From NCBI RefSeq assembly GCF_000014865.1, contig NC_008576.1:2261501-2325500 (forward strand): a stretch of DNA of 64,000 nucleotides, in the 5' to 3' direction. Positions 52,690 through 61,024 of the stretch are shown in pieces. A program made the position numbers and the translations under genes. Positions within the stretch are counted from its first letter, which is position 1. Each line of letters opens with the position of its first letter. The notes below the pieces were generated by a model. The model did not search any database. It was not told the DNA's origin and saw only the letters and a list, made by a program, of their open reading frames with translations. Origin of the DNA: Magnetococcus marinus MC-1. Lineage in GTDB: Bacteria > Pseudomonadota > Magnetococcia > Magnetococcales > Magnetococcaceae.

Positions 52690-55600
52690 ATGACCACCCC
52701 GATTACCCCTCTACCCCACACCCTGATTACCCATCTGGCGCTGGACGCCGCAGCCGTAGACCATATTCAGCGCCTCAGACTCAGCACCGCCGAACCTGAG
52801 AGTGTTGTGCACCACTTAGAGCGATGCAGCCTCCACTTAGAAGGGGAGCTCTTGAGCCATTGGCAACATGTTCTGGCCGATAGCCGCTGGCGCCGCCGTA
52901 TGATCTTAGCCTTGGGTAACAGCCCTTTTTTGAGCAACATTTTAGGCCGCTGGCCCCACTTTTTAGCCCAACTGTTTCACCAACCCATGGATTGGACGTT
53001 GGATCGTTATAAAGCCATCATCCTTGAAGATCTGCTGGCGACCACCGATCAAAACGTGGCCGAACAGCGTTTGCGCTTGCATAAACATCTGGCTTTTTTA
53101 CAGATTGGCCTGTGGGATTTAACCGGCGAGGCAACCCTGGAGGAGACGACCAAACATCTCTCCTATGTGGGTGAAGCAACCTTAGAGGCGGCCTATCAAT
53201 GGTTGGAACGCCATTTTGCCAGCCGTTTTGGTTCACCCATGGTGGTGTGCGATGAAGGCGGTACGCCACAGCGGGCCCGTTTTGTGGTATTAGCCATGGG
53301 TAAATTTGGTGCCTATGAGCTTAATTTTTCGTCGGATATTGATCTTATTTTTCTCTACGACTGCGACGCTGGGCAAACCGATGGCAAACAATCCATTACC
53401 GTAAAAAACTACTATGTGCGCCTTGGTCGGGAGCTCATGCAGATGATCTCGCGTGCTACAGCCGAGGGCATGGTGTTTCGCACCGATTTGCGGTTAAGAC
53501 CCGATGGCGAGAGCGGTGAACTGGCCCTGTCGGTACGCTCAGCGGAGACCTACTATGAATCGTGGGGGCAGAGCTGGGAACGCGCTGCCATGATTAAGGC
53601 GCGTCCTGTGGCTGGGGATCTTGCTTTGGGTGAAGCTTTTTTAAAAAACCTGCACCCGTTTGTCTACCGGCGTTTTCTCGATTTTGGCGCCTTGGAATCC
53701 ATTCGGGAGATGAAAAAGAAAATTGATCATAAGGTCAATAACGCCGACACCTATGGACGCAATATTAAACTTGGCTTTGGGGGCATTCGGGAGATTGAAT
53801 TTTTTGTGCAGAGCCACCAGTTGATTCATGGTGGACGTGAAAAACGGCTGCAAGATCGCCGCACTGTACCCATGTTGGATACCTTGGCTACTTTGGGTTT
53901 AGTGGATCGCACCACAGCCGATTTTTTAGCCTCGGCCTATCGCTTTTTACGCACGGTGGAGCATCGCATCCAGATTGTGCGTGAGCAACAGACCCATAAT
54001 TTGCCCGATGATGATCGAGGTATGGCGCAACTGGCGGCCCGCATGGGGATGCCCAACCGAGAAAGCTTTTTAGCCAAATTACAGGGGATTCGCCAGCGGG
54101 TGCATGAGGCTTATGACAATCTGTTTTTTGATGCCGAACGCACCCGACAGGATGAGTTGAGCAACGATGCGCGGGTTGAGGCGTTGCTCTCCACCAGCAC
54201 CCAATACGAACAGGAAAAAACCCGGGCAATCCTAAGCCAGTGTGGATTCCACGACTTAGACCAAGCATTGCTCTCACTCAAACTGTTCAAATTGGGACCG
54301 CAAGAGCGCGCTTTAACCGAGGCTGGGCAGCGTTGGTTTAGCCGCCTGGCCCCCCTGTTATTGCAAGGGGTGCTGGATGCCGCCGATGTGGATATGGCGA
54401 TGCAGCACGTGGAGAAATTTTTACAAACCATTCTCCATCGCACCAACTATCTGGCACTGCTTGCCGAAAATCCCAATTTATTGGGGCTGCTGATGCCCCT
54501 GTTTGGTTCATCGCCCTTTCTATCCCGCCATTTAATCCAACACCCCAGCATCATGGATTCACTGGTGGGGCTAGATTTTGTGACCATCTATCGGGGCAGC
54601 AATGAGATGCGTCAGGAGTTGGCCAGGGCGATGGAACGGGCAGAGAATGAAGAGGAGCGCTTTAATGCCCTGCGCATGTTCCGCAATACCGAGATGTTGC
54701 GCTTGGGGATACGGGATCTGGCGGGCATCGCCGAATTGCAAGAGGTGATGGCCGCGCTTTCAGCCATCGCGACTGTGGTGCTGGAACAGGCGGTCATGGA
54801 TGCCATGTCAGACATGGTGGAGCGCCATGGCCCGCCCATGTGGAGCGATGCCCAAGGGCAGCGGCAGCGGGCCCGCTTTATGGTGTTGGGCATGGGTAAA
54901 TTAGGGGGGGGCGAGCTTAACTATAGCTCCGATCTGGACCTCATTTTTATTCACACCAGCCAGGGTGACGAGCAGTACACAGAGGGCGAGCGCTCCATCA
55001 GCAACAGCCAATTTTTTGCCCGTATGGCGCAGAAGGTTATCAGCACGCTGACCACCCTATCGCAGGGAGGCAAGCTCTATGAAATTGATATGCGGCTGCG
55101 TCCCTCTGGCGCCTCTGGGCCGTTGGTGACAACTTTGGAATCTTTTGCAAAATACCAGCAAAACGAGGCTTGGAACTGGGAGCATCAGGCTCTGATTCGC
55201 GCCAATGTGGTGGTGGGGGAGCGTCATAGCAGCGAACAGTTAAAACAGGTTATTCGGCACATCTTGATCCAACCCCGCCAGATCGCGCCATTACGCGAAG
55301 ATGTGGTGCAAATGCGTGAGCGCATCTACCAAGAGAAGCGCCCCAAGCCCGGTGTGGTTGACATTAAGCAGACCCGTGGGGGCATTGTGGATGTGGAGTT
55401 TTTGATCCAATTTTTGGTCTTGGCGCATGCCCATCAACACCCACAACTCCTGCAACGCAACGCCCCCCGTGCTTTATTGGCGATTCGTCGTGCCGGTTTA
55501 ATCACACCCCAAGCCTATCAAACCCTAGAGGATGCCTACCGGTTTTACCGTTTGGTGGAAAATCGCCTGCGGCTACACCATGACCGCTCGGAAAATGCCA

Positions 55601-55758
55601 TCCATACTGAAGACTCGGTGACACTGGCACGTTTGGCCCGACTCTGTAAGCTGGAGAGCGGCCCTGCTCTCCTGGAGCAGCTGACACACCACTTTGCCGC
55701 AGTCCAGCCCATTTATGCCACCCATTTGGGACCGGTAGCCGGCGAGGCACCGGTTTGA
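52690..55758 (+). CDS. glnE: Glutamine synthetase adenylyltransferase/deadenylylase
   Basis: The 1,022-residue enzyme adds AMP to and removes it from glutamine synthetase in response to PII and glutamine. It has two nucleotidyltransferase domains, each with its signature: GKFGAYELNFSSDIDLIF (~203-220) in the deadenylylase half and GKLGGGELNYSSDLDLIF (~735-752) in the adenylylase half. Each is followed by helical regions, such as FGGIREIEFFVQSHQL and TRGGIVDVEFLIQFL. ATG 52690 has GGAGTGAG 8 bases upstream. The expected partners glnA and glnB are not in this window. Confidence 0.96.
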   Translation: MTTPITPLPHTLITHLALDAAAVDHIQRLRLSTAEPESVVHHLERCSLHLEGELLSHWQHVLADSRWRRRMILALGNSPFLSNILGRWPHFLAQLFHQPMDWTLDRYKAIILEDLLATTDQNVAEQRLRLHKHLAFLQIGLWDLTGEATLEETTKHLSYVGEATLEAAYQWLERHFASRFGSPMVVCDEGGTPQRARFVVLAMGKFGAYELNFSSDIDLIFLYDCDAGQTDGKQSITVKNYYVRLGRELMQMISRATAEGMVFRTDLRLRPDGESGELALSVRSAETYYESWGQSWERAAMIKARPVAGDLALGEAFLKNLHPFVYRRFLDFGALESIREMKKKIDHKVNNADTYGRNIKLGFGGIREIEFFVQSHQLIHGGREKRLQDRRTVPMLDTLATLGLVDRTTADFLASAYRFLRTVEHRIQIVREQQTHNLPDDDRGMAQLAARMGMPNRESFLAKLQGIRQRVHEAYDNLFFDAERTRQDELSNDARVEALLSTSTQYEQEKTRAILSQCGFHDLDQALLSLKLFKLGPQERALTEAGQRWFSRLAPLLLQGVLDAADVDMAMQHVEKFLQTILHRTNYLALLAENPNLLGLLMPLFGSSPFLSRHLIQHPSIMDSLVGLDFVTIYRGSNEMRQELARAMERAENEEERFNALRMFRNTEMLRLGIRDLAGIAELQEVMAALSAIATVVLEQAVMDAMSDMVERHGPPMWSDAQGQRQRARFMVLGMGKLGGGELNYSSDLDLIFIHTSQGDEQYTEGERSISNSQFFARMAQKVISTLTTLSQGGKLYEIDMRLRPSGASGPLVTTLESFAKYQQNEAWNWEHQALIRANVVVGERHSSEQLKQVIRHILIQPRQIAPLREDVVQMRERIYQEKRPKPGVVDIKQTRGGIVDVEFLIQFLVLAHAHQHPQLLQRNAPRALLAIRRAGLITPQAYQTLEDAYRFYRLVENRLRLHHDRSENAIHTEDSVTLARLARLCKLESGPALLEQLTHHFAAVQPIYATHLGPVAGEAPV

Positions 55759-55978
55759 GACAGCTTTTTTGGGGCAGAGTGTGGGGGATGAGAAATGGGC
55801 CAAAAAAAAAGAGCGAGGCAGGGTTGTCGCGGTTCTCTGCAATTCCCTTTTTGCTTTTGTTGAAAATTGAGGTAAAATCCCACGTTTGCCACCCTTTGCA
55901 TCGCAGCATGCAGCGGGTTTGCTCAACAGCCGCGACTTTTATGGGGCTGTGTTTCAATTTTGCGCAAGGAGAGTTCCC
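55759..55978 (+). promoter_or_regulatory. ilvE upstream region with predicted sigma70 promoter
   Basis: In this 220-base gap TTGCTT (55851-55856) and TAAAAT (55873-55878) are 16 bases apart, a plausible housekeeping promoter for ilvE. AAGGAGAG (55966-55973) is the ribosome site. A run of nine As lies at 55802-55810, after the glnE stop. Confidence 0.45.
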
Positions 55979-56896
55979 ATGTGGGACAAAGACGGAAAAA
56001 TTTGGATGGATGGTCAATTTGTGGATTGGCGGGATGCCAAGATCCACGTCTTGACCCACACCCTGCACTACGGCATGGGTGTCTTTGAAGGGATCCGCTG
56101 CTATGAGGCCGATCAAGGCCCTGCTATCTTCCGTCTTGGCGAACATGTAGAGCGTCTCTTTAAATCTGCCCTGATCCTGGGCATGGAGATGCCCTATAGC
56201 CGTGATGTCATCAGCCAAGTGTGCCAGGATGTCATCAAGCTCAATGGTCTTAAATCTGGCTATATCCGCCCCTTGATGTACTATGGTGCGGAGTCCATGG
56301 GCATCAATCCTGCCCCTCTAAAAACCCACGGCATGGTTGCCGCTTGGGCTTGGGGTGCCTACCTGGGTGAAGAGGGCATGGAGAAGGGGATTCGCATCAA
56401 AACCTCCTCCTACACCCGTCACCACCCCAACGTGGTGATGACCCGCGCTAAAGCGGTGGGGAACTATCCCAATTCTATCTTGGCTAAATCCGAGGCGCTG
56501 CGCTGCGGCTATGACGAAGCGTTGTTGCTGGACACCGAAGGGTACGTGGCCGAAGGCTCTGGGGAGAACCTATTCTTGGTGCAGGGCCAGACGTTAAAGA
56601 CCCCTCCCCTGGATTCTGCCCTCAACGGTATTACCCGTAACACGGTGATGACCATTGCCGCAGAAATGGGCTTAAAAGTGGTTGAGCAGCGCTTTCCACG
56701 GGATGAGGTGTTGGTCTCTGACGAAGCCTTTTTCACCGGTACAGCGGCTGAAGTGACCCCCATTCGCGAGTTGGATGATCGTCAAATTGGCCCTGGCCAC
56801 GCAGGCCCTGTCACCAAAGAGGTACAAAAGCGTTTCTTTGACATCGTACATGGGCGTGATCCTAAACATATGGGTTGGTTGACTCCGGTTATCTAA
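55979..56896 (+). CDS. ilvE: Branched-chain amino acid aminotransferase
   Basis: The 305-residue fold-type IV PLP enzyme does the last step of valine, leucine and isoleucine synthesis. It shows HTLHYGMGVFEGIRCY, RLGEHVERLFKSA, YIRPLMYYGAE, and AKAVGNYPNSILAKSEA with the PLP-binding Lys. EGSGENLFLV and SDEAFFTGTAAEVTPI follow. ATG 55979 is set by AAGGAGAG; upstream in-frame codons add nothing to the family. It complements ilvD at 21 kb. A U-tailed hairpin follows. Confidence 0.97.
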   Translation: MWDKDGKIWMDGQFVDWRDAKIHVLTHTLHYGMGVFEGIRCYEADQGPAIFRLGEHVERLFKSALILGMEMPYSRDVISQVCQDVIKLNGLKSGYIRPLMYYGAESMGINPAPLKTHGMVAAWAWGAYLGEEGMEKGIRIKTSSYTRHHPNVVMTRAKAVGNYPNSILAKSEALRCGYDEALLLDTEGYVAEGSGENLFLVQGQTLKTPPLDSALNGITRNTVMTIAAEMGLKVVEQRFPRDEVLVSDEAFFTGTAAEVTPIRELDDRQIGPGHAGPVTKEVQKRFFDIVHGRDPKHMGWLTPVI

Positions 56897-56914
56897 CCTC
56901 CCTACCGTACCTTT

Positions 56915-56952
56915 AGGGCGCTTTCTCTGAATGCCAGGGAAAGCGCCCTTTT
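56915..56952 (+). terminator. Intrinsic terminator after ilvE
   Basis: AGGGCGCTTTC pairs with GAAAGCGCCCT (11 bp, extendable by T-G and C-G), followed by TTT. It lies 18 bases past the ilvE stop and 38 before ettA. Confidence 0.8.
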
Positions 56953-56989
56953 GTATCGTTAACATCACTCTGAACCATTGGGAAAATCC

Positions 56990-58672
56990 ATGGCCAGCTA
57001 CCAATATATCTACTCCATGCACCGGGTAACCAAAGTGGTTCCCCCCAACAAAAGAACCATCCTCAAAGATATTTCACTCTCCTTCTTTCCTGGTGCCAAA
57101 ATTGGCGTGCTGGGTTTGAACGGTTCGGGTAAATCCTCGCTGCTGCGCATTATGGCGGGCATCGATAAAGATTTTAATGGCGAAGCCAAAGCGGCGGATG
57201 GGGTCAAAGTAGGCTATCTGCCCCAGGAGCCTCAACTGGACCCAGACAAAGGGGTACGGGGCAACGTGGAGATGGGGTTGGCCGAGGTTAAAGCGGCGGT
57301 GGACCGTTTTAATGAGGTTTCGGCCCTGTTTGGCGAAGAGATGAGCGATGATGAGATGAACGCCCTCATCGCGGAGCAGGGTGAACTGCAAGAGACCATC
57401 GACCATCTGGATGGCTGGGATCTGGACCGCAAGATGGAGATCGCCGCCGATGCCCTGCGTTTACCCGATTGGGATGCCGACGTCACCACCCTTTCCGGGG
57501 GTGAACGGCGCCGCGTGGCCCTCGCCCGGCTGCTGCTTTCGCAACCTGACATGCTGCTGCTGGACGAACCAACCAACCACTTGGATGCCGAGTCGGTCGC
57601 TTGGTTGGAGCAATTTCTCGCCAACTATGCGGGCACCGTGGTGGCCGTAACCCACGACCGCTATTTTCTCGACAATGTGGCAGGCTGGATTTTGGAGCTT
57701 GACCGTGGTGAGGGCATCCCCTGGAAAGGCAACTACTCATCCTGGTTGGAGCAAAAAGATAAGCGCTTAGAACAAGAGAAAAAAGAAGAAGATGGCCTGC
57801 GCAAGCGTCTACAAACAGAACTGGCTTGGGTACAATCTTCGCCCAGCGCCCGCCGCACCAAGAGCAAAGCCCGTTTGGCGGCTTATGAAGATTTGGCCGC
57901 TCAGCATCGTGAAAAGCGGCGTGAAACCAATACGCTGTTTATTCCTGCCGGTCCCCGCTTGGGTGAGATCGTCATGGAAGTGCAGAACCTCAGCAAGGGC
58001 TTTGGCGGGCGCCTGTTGATTGATAATCTTAACTTCACGCTGCCCCGTGGGGGTATCTTGGGCATTATCGGGGCCAATGGCTCGGGTAAAACCACCTTTT
58101 TACGCATGCTGACCCAGCAGCAGAGCCCGGACAGTGGTTCGGTTCGGTTGGGGGAAACGGTTAAACTGACCTACGTGGACCAGAGCCGGGATGCGTTGGA
58201 GGCCGAAAAATCGGTGTGGGAGATGATCTCCGATGGTAACGAGTTGATTGAACTTGGAGATCGCGAAGTGAACTCCCGCGCCTATGTCAGCTGGTTTAAC
58301 TTTAAGGGCTCCGATCAGCAGAAAAAGGTGAAACATCTCTCTGGGGGTGAACGCAACCGCATGCACATGGCCCATCTGGTGAAAAGCGGTGGTAACCTGT
58401 TGCTGCTGGACGAACCGACCAACGACCTCGATGTTGAAACCCTGCAAGCCCTAGAGAGTGCGCTTTTAGAGTTTCCCGGTAGTGCCGTGGTGGTGAGCCA
58501 TGACCGTTGGTTCCTGGACCGCATCTGCACCCATATGCTGGCTTTTGAAGGCAACTCTGAAGTGGTCTTTTTTGAAGGCAACTATCAAGAGTACCATGCC
58601 GATTATAAAAAACGCTGCGGTGATGATGCCGAACAGCCCCACCGCATTAAATATAAGCCGGTGGTACGTTAA
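56990..58672 (+). CDS. ettA: Energy-dependent translational throttle protein EttA (ABC-F)
   Basis: The 560-residue soluble ABC-F ATPase binds the ribosomal E site and gates elongation by energy state. It has two ATPase domains, with Walker A at GLNGSGKSSLL (~40-50) and GANGSGKTTFL (~363-373). The signatures are LSGGERRRVALARLLL and LSGGERNRMHMAHLV, with LLLDEPTNHLDAESV and LLLDEPTNDLDVETL. The inter-domain linker is charged (KRLEQEKKEEDGLRKRL), and an arm lies in domain 1. The start MASYQYIYSMHRVTKVVPP matches EttA, not Uup or YheS. ATG 56990 follows GGGAAAAT. Confidence 0.96.
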   Translation: MASYQYIYSMHRVTKVVPPNKRTILKDISLSFFPGAKIGVLGLNGSGKSSLLRIMAGIDKDFNGEAKAADGVKVGYLPQEPQLDPDKGVRGNVEMGLAEVKAAVDRFNEVSALFGEEMSDDEMNALIAEQGELQETIDHLDGWDLDRKMEIAADALRLPDWDADVTTLSGGERRRVALARLLLSQPDMLLLDEPTNHLDAESVAWLEQFLANYAGTVVAVTHDRYFLDNVAGWILELDRGEGIPWKGNYSSWLEQKDKRLEQEKKEEDGLRKRLQTELAWVQSSPSARRTKSKARLAAYEDLAAQHREKRRETNTLFIPAGPRLGEIVMEVQNLSKGFGGRLLIDNLNFTLPRGGILGIIGANGSGKTTFLRMLTQQQSPDSGSVRLGETVKLTYVDQSRDALEAEKSVWEMISDGNELIELGDREVNSRAYVSWFNFKGSDQQKKVKHLSGGERNRMHMAHLVKSGGNLLLLDEPTNDLDVETLQALESALLEFPGSAVVVSHDRWFLDRICTHMLAFEGNSEVVFFEGNYQEYHADYKKRCGDDAEQPHRIKYKPVVR

Positions 58673-58682
58673 TACCGCACTG

Positions 58683-58727
58683 GCAGCGGTTCAGGCTTAG
58701 CCCTTTGGGCTGAACCTGAACCGCTGC
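58683..58727 (+). terminator. Long hairpin after ettA
   Basis: CAGCGGTTCAGG pairs with CCTGAACCGCTG (12 bp), and inside it TTAGCCC pairs with GGGCTGA, leaving one mismatch and a short TTT loop. It starts 11 bases past the ettA stop. CGCCAATCC follows, so there is no U-run. Confidence 0.7.
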
Positions 58728-58823
58728 GCCAATCCATGCGCCATTATGCGGGCAACCGCCTAGAAAAAACTCTACGCTTGGCCCACATACGCGCGCTGAT
58801 CTGTCCATTAGAGAGGGAAAACC

Positions 58824-59954
58824 GTGATAAGGACCTGTTTGTCTTACACCTTACGACTGCTTTTGGCAGGCACGGTTTTGTTATCCATGCATGGCTGTGC
58901 GCTGAATTTTGCGGGATCACCCACCCCCTCTCAACCCACGCCAACGGTACAGGCCAATACGACACCCCCCCCCGTAGCGGTATCAGCCGAGATCCCTTCG
59001 ACGCAGGAGAGCAGCGCTACAGCCAAAACAGCGCCAATGGTTACCCCAGCACCGGCCATAACAGCGCCAATGGTTACCCCCCCAGCACCGGCCATAACAA
59101 GCCTCGCTTTACCTAAGCCCGAAAGCCCAACCAAACGTGGCGCACGCACGCTGCTGATCAACACGGTTTTGTTAGACCGCCCGGTCTTGTTCTCCAAAGC
59201 TTCCATAGAGAAACATATTGGTCGTTTTATCTCTGAGGAGGCTTACAAAGTGTTGCACGGGGCTGAACGTGCGCAAAGCCAAGGAGCCTTTGTCATCCAA
59301 TACCAGGGTACCACCTTTGCGGTTAAGGTCATGGACACACCGGTTCCTCTCAGCCACTTTCAAGAGAGCCTTACCCATAATCCAGACCATCAACTGCTCA
59401 CCAAGCTCATTAGCGGCCATCAGGGACACTTGATCATCAGCCCCATGACCCAAGCCTATAGCGGAAGCGACGCCTTGACCATTGCGGATAATACCATGGC
59501 GCTCTCCTATATTTTAGCCGACCAAGGACGCCCGGTCTTGGACTATTGGAACAATAGCGGGGTTTTGGTCAAATGGTCTAAATTTGTGATCTACAAACGC
59601 GCCCTGGGTATGATGTTTGAGCGGATTAACCGTAAACATGCCGATGCCTTTGAATTTTTACCCATCCATCTATGGGTAAAAATTCAAACCGAACAGCTTC
59701 AAGGGGGCGTACGTCTTAAAACCGATGGTCTAAAGGCGTTTGCCGGTTATGAATTAGATCTTTATATGGATACAGCACATACTCTTGAAGAGGGCCAAAA
59801 AATGGCACAAGGGCTGCTTACCTACGCCCGCCATTGGATCGAGTTAGGGCAGACCATTGTAGCTGGGCAGCAAACCGCATTAACCGATGACGGGCCGCTT
59901 TATACAACGGCCTACTCTCAGACAGACCCCACCTTTATCACGCTACGCCAGTAA
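58824..59954 (+). CDS. Putative lipoprotein with DUF4261-like C-terminal region
   Basis: The 376-residue protein begins with a hydrophobic leader ending LLSMHGC (Cys25), a weak but possible lipobox. Residues ~30-100 are a Pro/Thr/Ala linker with two copies of APMVTPxPAIT. The rest looks globular: FVIQYQGTTFAVKVMDTPVPLS, a GHQGHLIISPM strand, a long helical middle, then FEFLPIHLWVKIQT, LKTDGLKAFAGYELDLYMD, and RHWIELGQTIVAGQQ. The order of a moderate-hydrophobic core, a LWV strand, a GL..FAGYEL strand and a final helix with a GQT turn is reminiscent of DUF4261, but I would not go beyond that. GTG 58824 has AGAGGGA 7 bases upstream; no ATG fits. Confidence 0.6.
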   Translation: MIRTCLSYTLRLLLAGTVLLSMHGCALNFAGSPTPSQPTPTVQANTTPPPVAVSAEIPSTQESSATAKTAPMVTPAPAITAPMVTPPAPAITSLALPKPESPTKRGARTLLINTVLLDRPVLFSKASIEKHIGRFISEEAYKVLHGAERAQSQGAFVIQYQGTTFAVKVMDTPVPLSHFQESLTHNPDHQLLTKLISGHQGHLIISPMTQAYSGSDALTIADNTMALSYILADQGRPVLDYWNNSGVLVKWSKFVIYKRALGMMFERINRKHADAFEFLPIHLWVKIQTEQLQGGVRLKTDGLKAFAGYELDLYMDTAHTLEEGQKMAQGLLTYARHWIELGQTIVAGQQTALTDDGPLYTTAYSQTDPTFITLRQ

Positions 59955-59966
59955 GAGCACCGTATC

Positions 59967-60003
59967 AAAAAAAGGGGTCTTTATGAAAAGACCCCTTTTT
60001 TTT
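59967..60003. terminator. Bidirectional intrinsic terminator
   Basis: A7-GGGGTCTTT pairs with AAAGACCCC-T8 around a 4-base loop. It lies 12 bases past the lipoprotein stop and 55 past the convergent PilZ gene, with U-runs for both strands. Confidence 0.9.
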
Positions 60004-60057
60004 GTCACACACCGACCGTTTTCGCACCCTTGCATCGCTTTTTCAGAAGAGCCACGC

Positions 60058-60879
60058 CTAATCCTTATTAAACAGCCGGGTACGCTTGGTTAGGCTCATG
60101 CGTTGGGCCAGGGAAACCACCTTGCCCAAGGCTTGGTTTAGATCAAAGGAACCTACCAAAAAACGAATTCGGTAGCCTGTGTAGCCCTGTTTACTAAACT
60201 GCCCAATGATCACACTATCTACGCGAATGGGTGGCCCTTCAGGCCAGTAAATAATGGTTTCCACCCGTGAGCCTTCGGTGATTTTGGGAATCTTTTCTTT
60301 GTAGTAAATGGCCACTCCACCCGTGCTAATATCGTAGGCCTTGGCCGCAAATTTAACCCCGGATTCGCGGGTGATCTCCAAGCTAAATTTCCATTGAGAC
60401 TCCAGCTTAGCGCGTACCATCGCCCGTTTTTGGGGCTCCTGCTGGAGATAGCGGGGAAAACTCATCTGAATGGTTTTTCCCTCAATAATCTTCTGAAAAC
60501 GCAGCTTGGTACGCACCAAGTGCAGTTCGGTAAACATGGAGACCTCCACAAATACCGCACTGCGAATTTTAATATTCCCTAACGGTGGATCCAGCGCATC
60601 CACCAAAACATAACGCGCCTGTTCCAAATAGGTGATCTCATCATTCTCCTTTTCAAAGTAGGTGAAAAAGGTAAAAGCATCGCCCTCTTCCAACTGAATT
60701 TGAACAGGCAGGTGCTCCACGATCGCGCGGGTGACAATCTTGACGATTGCCTCCTCATCCTCAATCATGTGGCAACCGTTCTCATCCGCTACGGAGAGAT
60801 CCTTACCCTTTCCCTTGCCTGTTTGAATCAGGCTCTTGAGAAAGCGCTTGGTTTTGCCTTCGTTCTTTGTTTCAGCCAC
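60058..60879 (-). CDS. PilZ domain protein
   Basis: The 273-residue protein has a basic start and a YcgR-N-like region (~35-145: VKIVTRAIVEHLPVQIQLEEGDAFTFFTYFE, read in parts). The PilZ domain follows (~150-260). The c-di-GMP motif is RAMVR near 155-159 (an RxxxR type) followed ~35 residues later by DISTGGVAI. Both halves are kept, so it should bind c-di-GMP, perhaps controlling motility. It starts with GTG 60879, with AGGTGAG upstream. It lies 145 bases after the TatD-radical SAM gene on the same strand. Confidence 0.85.
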   Translation of the reverse strand: MAETKNEGKTKRFLKSLIQTGKGKGKDLSVADENGCHMIEDEEAIVKIVTRAIVEHLPVQIQLEEGDAFTFFTYFEKENDEITYLEQARYVLVDALDPPLGNIKIRSAVFVEVSMFTELHLVRTKLRFQKIIEGKTIQMSFPRYLQQEPQKRAMVRAKLESQWKFSLEITRESGVKFAAKAYDISTGGVAIYYKEKIPKITEGSRVETIIYWPEGPPIRVDSVIIGQFSKQGYTGYRIRFLVGSFDLNQALGKVVSLAQRMSLTKRTRLFNKD

Positions 60880-61024
60880 GTACTCACCTACTTATCATAC
60901 TCGCAGTCCATGCTGACCAAGCGAATGATTGAACAGGATTCTACCGAGACTTTTTACAACCTTATATCCCCTTATCGGTCATTTTCTTACATGGGATAAT
61001 AAAAAAGAGAGGCTTCCCTTAGCC

